A stretch of DNA of 31,357 nt from Symbiodinium natans (Eukaryota > Sar > Dinophyceae > Suessiales > Symbiodiniaceae), in NCBI GenBank assembly GCA_905221605.1, contig CAJNDS010000330.1, positions 132,501 through 163,857 of the forward strand, given 5' to 3'. Under the pieces are notes generated by a model. The model searched no databases. It saw only the letters and a list, made by a program, of their open reading frames with translations, and had not been told where the DNA came from. Positions 28,756 through 31,357 of this stretch are shown here, one piece after another; positions within the stretch are counted from its first letter, which is position 1, and each line of letters begins with the position of its first letter. Made by a program: the position numbers and the translations under genes.

Positions 28756-29094
28756 CTTCTGTTCAAGGGGGGCTTCTGAACGGCTTAGGATACCAGTCCT
28801 TGGTTGCGGAGACTGGTCACTCGATCCTTCGGTTTCGAGAGCGTCTTGGCTAGCGGAGAATACCATAGGGTGGCAGCTTCCTTGTGTGCCGGGCCCTGTC
28901 TAAAGCGTTAGGGTTTAGGGTTTAGGGTTTGGGGTTTGGGGTTTAGGGCTTAGGGTTTAGGGTAGCCCATCACGTCAAACACGGTTTTCCTTGGCAGCCT
29001 GTTCCATCTTCTTCGCATTCCAAGGTTTGTGATCTTCGAGAAGGATGCGGTGTTGCCGATTTTCCTGGTGGCCTATACGCGAGAGGCTGAGTGA
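23972..29094 (+). CDS. kelch / EGF-like / transmembrane / PARP-domain protein (gene model, nine exons)
   Basis: Joined model, about 1000 residues: exons 23972-25141, 25244-25365, 25468-25606, 25716-26285, 26993-about 27345, about 27422-27703, 27918-28080, 28191-about 28295 and 28998-29094. The order is six kelch repeats, a Thr-rich linker, a Cys-rich EGF-like segment, a beta-rich region with NxS/T sequons, one membrane helix, then a PARP-type ADP-ribosyltransferase domain ending in a stop at 29092. PARP catalytic domains transfer ADP-ribose from NAD+ to proteins; kelch propellers bind proteins or sugars. From the helix position and FRK after it I infer a kelch domain outside the membrane and PARP in the cytosol. 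The first three introns are fixed by target duplications and frame. The link 26285 to 26993 is a frame-consistent inference, so two adjacent genes (kelch; TM-PARP) remain possible. No signal peptide is visible; a 5' exon is probably missing. Confidence 0.65.
25142..25243 (+). mobile_element. intron 1: introner element, GC-AG, GCAT target duplication
   Basis: The arms CTATATCCCCCTTG (25146 on) and the complement of CAAGGGGAGTATAG (ending 25243) bound a 98-bp AT-rich element. The flanking copies of GCAT (25142-25145 and 25244-25247) are the target duplication. Removing the element plus the first GCAT joins CTG to GCATTG and keeps the frame; unspliced, the frame stops six codons into the insertion. 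The donor is therefore GC, inside the duplication, and the acceptor AG is the last two bases of the right arm. The element is about 75% identical to intron 2. Confidence 0.9.
25244..25365 (+). CDS. exon 2
   Basis: 122 nt in the kelch frame. It reads ALVVSSMDVPHLQVTLDGFG then LISMSLAPSTLPANIYETTV, beta-rich with no recognised domain. It is bounded on both sides by copies of the same introner family and ends after two bases of a codon completed by exon 3. Confidence 0.85.
25366..25467 (+). mobile_element. intron 2: introner element, GT-AG, GTTT target duplication
   Basis: The same TIR element as intron 1 (CTATATCCCCCTTGGG at 25370; right arm CTAAGGGGAGTATAG ending 25467) with the same total length of 102 nt. 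GTTT occurs at 25366-25369 and 25468-25471. Excising the element with the first copy joins CG to GTTTGTG and restores the frame. Here the duplication happens to start GT, so the donor is canonical. With the preceding G counted, introns 1 and 2 both allow a 5-bp duplication (GGCAT, GGTTT). Confidence 0.9.
25468..25606 (+). CDS. exon 3
   Basis: 139 nt continuing the frame: FVVDVAENSSILSWAPGSC then NEQWERNSDLLQLVTNYTGR and DVGPCRL. Two N-glycosylation sequons (NSS, NYT) and two cysteines fit an extracellular region. The frame would continue through intron 3 to a TAG at 25658 if unspliced. Confidence 0.85.
25607..25715 (+). mobile_element. intron 3: introner-like element, apparent GA-AG, GATG target duplication
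   Basis: GATG flanks the insert at 25607-25610 and 25716-25719. The element begins CTAGGTCGGGTCC and ends GGCCAGCCTAG; the terminal five bases complement exactly, the rest weakly, so it is a different family from introns 1 and 2. Excising the element with one GATG joins CTT to GATGAG in frame. That makes the donor GA, a class reported in dinoflagellate genomes. An alternative GC donor at 25610 (GCTAGG) would also stay in frame and add one Asp. The insert holds an in-frame TAG at 25658. Confidence 0.78.
25716..26285 (+). CDS. exon 4: large beta-rich extracellular region
   Basis: 190 codons, opening DESMNESTLIRAGVLAIFMV. The hydrophobic patch RAGVLAIFMVATSGGGELAA is too short and polar to be a confident membrane helix. 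The rest (QWNIPVQLDFPRDVVGIFST, QGFNVHLGQFSSTLKLFRAA, MMVCPDCYLHILSKVEM) alternates strands and helices. One NES sequon. No domain is recognised; it probably forms a folded ectodomain module between EGF-like segment and membrane. I end it at CAA before GTTGCT (26286), phase 0; without splicing it stops at 26292. Confidence 0.75.
26286..26992 (+). other. proposed intron 4 (707 nt)
   Basis: The GT donor GTTGCT follows CAA; the acceptor is TGCCCTTTTCAG. Both are phase 0, so VPTPQ joins GSSLSLRS. The stretch contains stops in all frames, a few telomeric words (26719-26735, 26838-26846) and no recognisable exon. The join is inferred. If false, the kelch gene ends at 26294 and a separate gene begins near 26993. 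Confidence 0.5.
26993..27345 (+). CDS. exon 5: transmembrane helix, juxtamembrane segment and start of PARP domain
   Basis: From the acceptor at 26992 the frame reads GSSLSLRSLSEASIVQ, then a single membrane helix WTPILITAVGLVLGLLFLGL followed by YMFFRKPS. The basic FRK supports a cytosolic C-terminal side. Next comes a soluble juxtamembrane stretch (LETSREVRATMQRILAMAPP) and YTKLRLQDVWRVNCGLHAAS then FAKERRKM, which resembles the RV-N-x-x-L entry motif of PARP catalytic domains. The frame stops at 27374. The 3' boundary lies between about 27335 and 27360 and cannot be fixed: no donor/acceptor pair gives both canonical signals and a sensible length. Confidence 0.7.
27422..27703 (+). CDS. exon 6: PARP catalytic domain, N-terminal part with HGT and GRGVYFA motifs
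   Basis: After a likely acceptor (CTTGCATAG ending 27421) the frame reads NCSEPRTRRKLARARLKALG, then VELDEVVKDLKDMIKT, then INETILLHGTNTTGLEALLH and DAFGRGVYFAAT. NExxLLHGT with the catalytic-site His (codon 27584-27586) and FGRGVYFA with the active-site Tyr (27689-27691) are hallmark PARP motifs of the NAD+-binding fold. I end it at ACT (27701-27703) before GTGGTT. The continued open frame to 27805 runs into a TIR element and is intronic. The first base or two of the exon are uncertain. Confidence 0.85.
27704..27917 (+). other. intron 6 with nested TIR element and poly-C tract
   Basis: GT donor (GTGGTT) in phase 0; acceptor CCCTAAG at 27911-27917 preceded by a run of 20 C (27894-27913) acting as an extreme polypyrimidine tract. 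Splicing joins GVYFAAT to ENVCKTDQYASPG, reproducing the usual PARP spacing from YFA to the D-x-YA motif. A family G TIR element lies inside at about 27770-27870. Confidence 0.82.
27770..27870. mobile_element. TIR family G element nested in the PARP intron
   Basis: The left end ATGCCCGGCGGAGCCC and the right end CCTAGGTTGCTGGGCA share the TGCCC.GC terminus. ACACCCTTTCCATTCCTAGG matches other family G right arms. The arms are diverged and no duplication is clear. Confidence 0.6.
27918..28080 (+). CDS. exon 7: PARP catalytic domain, central part
   Basis: Reads ENVCKTDQYASPGLKPDDDG, then RIKKLLYGEAAASKE and IHFVFVCRVILGLAGYT. KTDQYA is the conserved segment after YFA, and FVCRVILG corresponds to the R-V-x-x-G strand of PARP domains. 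The exon ends either at 28080 (GT donor GTAAAC, phase 1) or at 28065 (GC donor inside an 11-bp direct repeat); both keep the frame of exon 8. Confidence 0.83.
28081..28190 (+). other. intron 7 made of degenerate CCCTAAA repeats
   Basis: The whole 110 nt is C-strand telomere-type repeat with variants (CCCTAAA, CTCCCTAAA, CTCCGTAAA). It starts GTAAACCC and ends CCCTAAG, so a one-base variant of the heptamer supplies a GT donor and another an AG acceptor. Splicing 28080 to 28191 keeps the frame (YTRI-T-GYTQ). The 11-mer GCAGGCTACAC lies at 28062-28072 and 28190-28200, on both sides, as if the tract had been inserted with a duplication. Excising from one copy to the other (GC donor at 28066, acceptor AG at 28193) also keeps frame and restores LAGYTQKTK. 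Confidence 0.78.
28191..28303 (+). CDS. exon 8: PARP domain, C-terminal part
   Basis: The frame continues GYTQKTKPCPAMHGREATTL then AKEGMNLLEPSAAQMV to a TAG at 28304. PARP domains have a variable loop here before the last strand, so length and position fit, but conservation is low. The donor to exon 9 must leave two bases of a codon; GC (before GCAGATGG, about 28290) or GA (before GATGGTC, about 28294) would do, GT would not. The exact 3' edge is unresolved. It is followed by a G-strand telomeric array at 28324-28357, so the exon sits between a C array and a G array. Confidence 0.55.
28304..28997 (+). other. intron 8: telomeric arrays, duplication and large TA microsatellite
   Basis: Contains G-strand telomeric arrays at 28324-28357 and 28907-28963, a duplicated segment at 28506-28783, and a TA microsatellite of about 140 bp. 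It ends in a strong acceptor, CGGTTTTCCTTGGCAG at 28997. The 5' edge is within about 28290-28310. Confidence 0.65.
28506..28783 (+). repeat. tandem segmental duplication with TA expansion in the second copy
   Basis: Copy 1 (28506-28575) and copy 2 (28576-28783) share TTCCATT.TAGT, ACTAACTTAAAG/ACGAACTCAAAG, AG.AGTA, then TTCAAGGGGG and CT.CTGAA.(A/C)GC in order. Copy 2 carries about 140 bp of TA repeats exactly where copy 1 has GTATATTGTAC. Confidence 0.8.
28998..29094 (+). CDS. exon 9: PARP domain C-terminal strand and stop
   Basis: After the acceptor GGCAG the frame reads LFHLLRIPRFVIFEKDAV then LPIFLVAYTREAE and stop (29092-29094). RFVIFEKDAVLPIFLVAY lines up with the final strands of PARP catalytic domains, where canonical members have a Glu before the F/Y-V-V/I-Y/F strand and a YPEYL-type motif. 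Here the expected Glu position appears to be Arg (codon 29023-29025), and the YPEYL equivalent reads LPIFL. Loss of that Glu is typical of mono-ADP-ribosyltransferases or inactive members. Confidence 0.78.
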
Positions 29095-29163
29095 AACCCG
29101 CTTTGATGCAGGGTGGAGCCCTACAGTGAAAGACCATCGAAGATGGTGCTTTGTTGCACTGAT

Positions 29164-29264
29164 CTGGGTGGTAGTTTGGGATATCTCTTAAATGCCCTTA
29201 TCGGGATTTTACATACCGACCTAGTCACAAATATGTTGGGGGAGCCTTTAGAACTACCACCTAG
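29164..29264. mobile_element. TIR family H element downstream of the PARP gene (101 bp)
   Basis: The arms CTGGGTGGTAGTTTGGG and the complement of GAACTACCACCTAG agree at 12 of 13 terminal bases. The flanks ACTGAT (29158-29163) and ACTGTT (29265-29270) suggest an aged target duplication. No coding capacity. It lies in the probable 3' UTR or just beyond it. Confidence 0.75.
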
Positions 29265-30090
29265 ACTGTTACGCTGATGTTTGGCGGGTGTCAGGAGAAC
29301 GTTTGAGAACATCAATCGCCCTTTGCTTTTCGAAAGCTGCCCTTGTCTCTTTATGGATGCACGAGCGCGCTTCAGACAGAAAACATGTTGTGGTTTGGAG
29401 CTGCCTTGCTACACCTTGGCTTTGTCGAGGGCAAGCTTTGCCGGTGCTACAGTCAAAACACAGTTTGTGTTGGATGGCTTCCGTGCGGAGGCGACAGCTT
29501 TTCACGCCTTGCCATGTGCTGGTTACATCTCCTCCATGAGCCTTGTTTCTGCCCATCGGGTGCACTCCGATGCCGATGGGCCGTGCCCTCACCACTTACT
29601 AATGATGTTTCGCCACAAGCTCACAAGTTCAAAAGCCCACGAACCCCTCTAATCTCAACCGAAGCCCTTAAGCCCTGAACCCTAAACCCTACATCCCTGA
29701 ACCCTTAAGCTTTGAAGGGTTTAGGGGTTCTGGTTCTGGGTGCAGGATTTGGGTTGGTTGGTTGGTTTAGGGTTTAGGGTTTAAGGTTTGGGGTTATACA
29801 GTTATACACAGCATTCAGGCACCCCATGGAAGGCTGTAGCCTCCTTAACTACCCAACCTCCTGCAAAGCACCAAACCAAAGTCCACGAAACCTTCCACAG
29901 AGGTCTCTGCTCCTCACGGATAAGGCTGACTTCACTGGGCAGCTCTTCCGGGTACCTCCTAGGGTTCAAAGTTCAGGGTTCAGGGTTTAGGGCTGCAAGG
30001 TTGGCAAGGCCTTCAACCCCAAACCGTCGAACCCTGAACCCGCTAGACACCCGAACCGCTTCTGCGCCTGCGTTTGGGATTTAGGGTTTA
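29265..30090. other. no supported gene
   Basis: 29281-29680 is open in three plus frames and one minus frame at once, which suggests composition rather than one real gene; no domain is recognised. Telomeric words occur at 29675-29705 (C) and 29760-29793 (G). Confidence 0.4.
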
Positions 30091-30349
30091 GGGTTCAAGG
30101 TTTAGGGTTTAGGGTTTCGGTTTTAGGGTTTAGGGTTTAGGGTTTAAGGTTTAGGGCGTATACTGGCGTGTAACTCACTTGCCAGGTCATGCATGCCCAT
30201 ACCTGCCACGCTGAATCAGCTCTTGATTCAGCGCAGCTGCCTGCACATGACACTTGGCCGTGCTTTCAGCTGTGTAAGCACTCTTAATCTTTATGGGTTT
30301 AGGGTTTAGGGTTCAGGGTTTAGGATTTAGGGCTTAGGGTTTAGGGTTA
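30077..30349 (+). repeat. two G-strand telomeric arrays around unique sequence
   Basis: Degenerate TTTAGGG units at 30077-30158 and 30295-30349 flank about 135 bp. The unique part contains GCTGAATCAGCTCTTGATTCAGC, a short hairpin-forming palindrome (about 30211-30233). Confidence 0.85.
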
Positions 30350-30832
30350 CGGCAACCAGGTTTTTTTGCACATCCGCAGTTTGAGCCGTAATGCTTGAAG
30401 TAAGAAGTTCGAGCCCCTAAATGTCCGTCATATGCATCGCCACACCGACTCGGAGTCTTTTCGAGTCAGCCCAAGGTGTTTGAAGTAACTTGGGTTGGAC
30501 GAGGTCGATCGAAATAGAAGGCGGCCTAGGTACCTGCAACGCGAAGCCAGCCTAATATATACGTTAAACCCTCAACCCGATACTCCATGCATCGAATCTC
30601 TGAACCCGAGCCTACGTCGAGGAGCCTCCGAGCCCGTCCTAGGCTCCTCACCCCACAAGCATTTAGGATTTAGGGTTTTAGGGTTTTAGGGTAGGGGCAG
30701 TCGCAAGTTCGTGACCCAAGGCCAGCAGCAGCCCGACGAAGTCACGGAGCCCTCGAGGCTACCACCCCGCAAATTAACCCTTGCCCCCACCTGAAAAAAA
30801 ATTTAAGCTTTAAATGTCCGAAACCCCCCTTA
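30350..30832. other. no supported gene
   Basis: Unique sequence with a short G-strand array at 30663-30694. A GTTCGAGCCCC word near 30399 resembles a tRNA B box, but no cloverleaf can be built around it. Confidence 0.45.
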
Positions 30833-30852
30833 CCCCCCCCCCCCCCCCCCCC
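30833..30852 (-). repeat. poly-C run (20 C)
   Basis: Uninterrupted homopolymer after CCCCTTA. Confidence 0.95.
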
Positions 30853-31357
30853 GGGCCACGGTGTACAAACCAACTCCAAATAAGGCTAAGTTTCGGGGCC
30901 GGGGACCCCAATAAAACAGCAAAAGCCAGAAGCTTCAAGTCTGAATCTTCTAGCTTAAGTTTCCCTAAATTTCTGGAACCGGTGCCGTGAGATAGGGCAA
31001 ATTAACGTTATGGAAGATCCGTATGCCAACCTCATAGCTGTCATAGCGCGAACTTAATAGCCCCAAGCCCCCCCATTTTATGGGTAATCTAACTTGAAGC
31101 TATTGACTCGCCGATAACGGTTGGCCTATAAGATATTCAAGTAATTCTTACTATAAATGATGGTATAATTCGAGGAGACTGGAGATATATACACGAGGGT
31201 ACAGGATGAAAAATCTTCGGAACGAGGTTTCTGAAATGAGATTTAACGAGAGATTTTTTCTATTAAAAGATAAAAGATTGGGATTTTTACGAGGTTTGTG
31301 CTCGGCAATACCCTAAATTAGATTTAGAAGGAAATATGTGGATATTTAAATAATAGA
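30853..31357. other. AT-rich end region without telomeric repeats, unrecognised
   Basis: Base composition shifts to AT-rich from about 31090 to the window end, and there are no telomeric arrays. A short plus-strand frame at 31206-31316 (36 codons: MKNLRNEVSEMRFNERFF then LLKDKRLGFLRGLCSAIP) looks plausible as coding but is too short to identify. The unit continues beyond the window. Confidence 0.35.

Noticed and set aside
29281-29680. Overlapping open frames downstream of the PARP gene
   Set aside because: Three plus frames and one minus frame are open together, none with a recognisable domain; probably a composition effect or 3' UTR.
30380-30420. tRNA-like B box
   Set aside because: No A box or acceptor stem can be paired around GTTCGAGCCCC.

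Overview
The window looks like nuclear DNA of a dinoflagellate, probably Suessiales/Symbiodiniaceae-like. This is inferred; no marker gene fixes the taxon. The evidence is: dozens of interstitial (TTTAGGG)n/(CCCTAAA)n arrays in both orientations; a multi-exon gene whose best splice model needs GC and GA as well as GT donors; introns that are inverted-repeat elements with target-site duplications (introners); Thr-rich linkers; and very low gene density. There are no bacterial operons, rRNAs, tRNAs or CRISPR arrays.

Layout. 1-3850: no convincing gene, first large telomere-type arrays. 3852-4481: one compact intronless ORF starting MGTGGL, uncharacterised. 4482-23850: about 19 kb with no firmly supported gene, made of telomere-type arrays, at least seven families of short terminal-inverted-repeat (TIR) elements of about 55-155 bp, microsatellites, poly-G/C runs and degenerate tandem repeats. 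Two TIR elements have clear 8-bp target duplications (one perfect, one 7/8), a third split by a telomeric array has 7/8, and one looks Tc1/mariner-like with a TA duplication. A few short exon-like islands lie between telomeric arrays. 29265-31357: more telomeric arrays, then an AT-rich tail.

The main object is a plus-strand gene at about 23.97-29.09 kb. Assembled from nine exons, it encodes a six-repeat kelch propeller, a Thr-rich linker, a Cys-rich EGF-like segment, a beta-rich region with N-glycosylation sequons, one transmembrane helix, and a PARP-type ADP-ribosyltransferase domain. The inferred protein is a membrane protein with a kelch ectodomain and a cytosolic PARP domain, an architecture I do not recognise.

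Its introns are equally notable. Introns 1 and 2 are two copies of one 98-bp TIR element. Removing the element plus one 4-bp target duplication restores the frame exactly, and the 5' splice site lies in the duplication (GC, GT). Intron 3 is a different element with a GATG duplication, implying a GA donor. A later intron inside the PARP domain consists almost entirely of degenerate CCCTAAA repeats. Several junctions remain unresolved: the 5' end, exon 5/6 and exon 8/9. All are stated as such.
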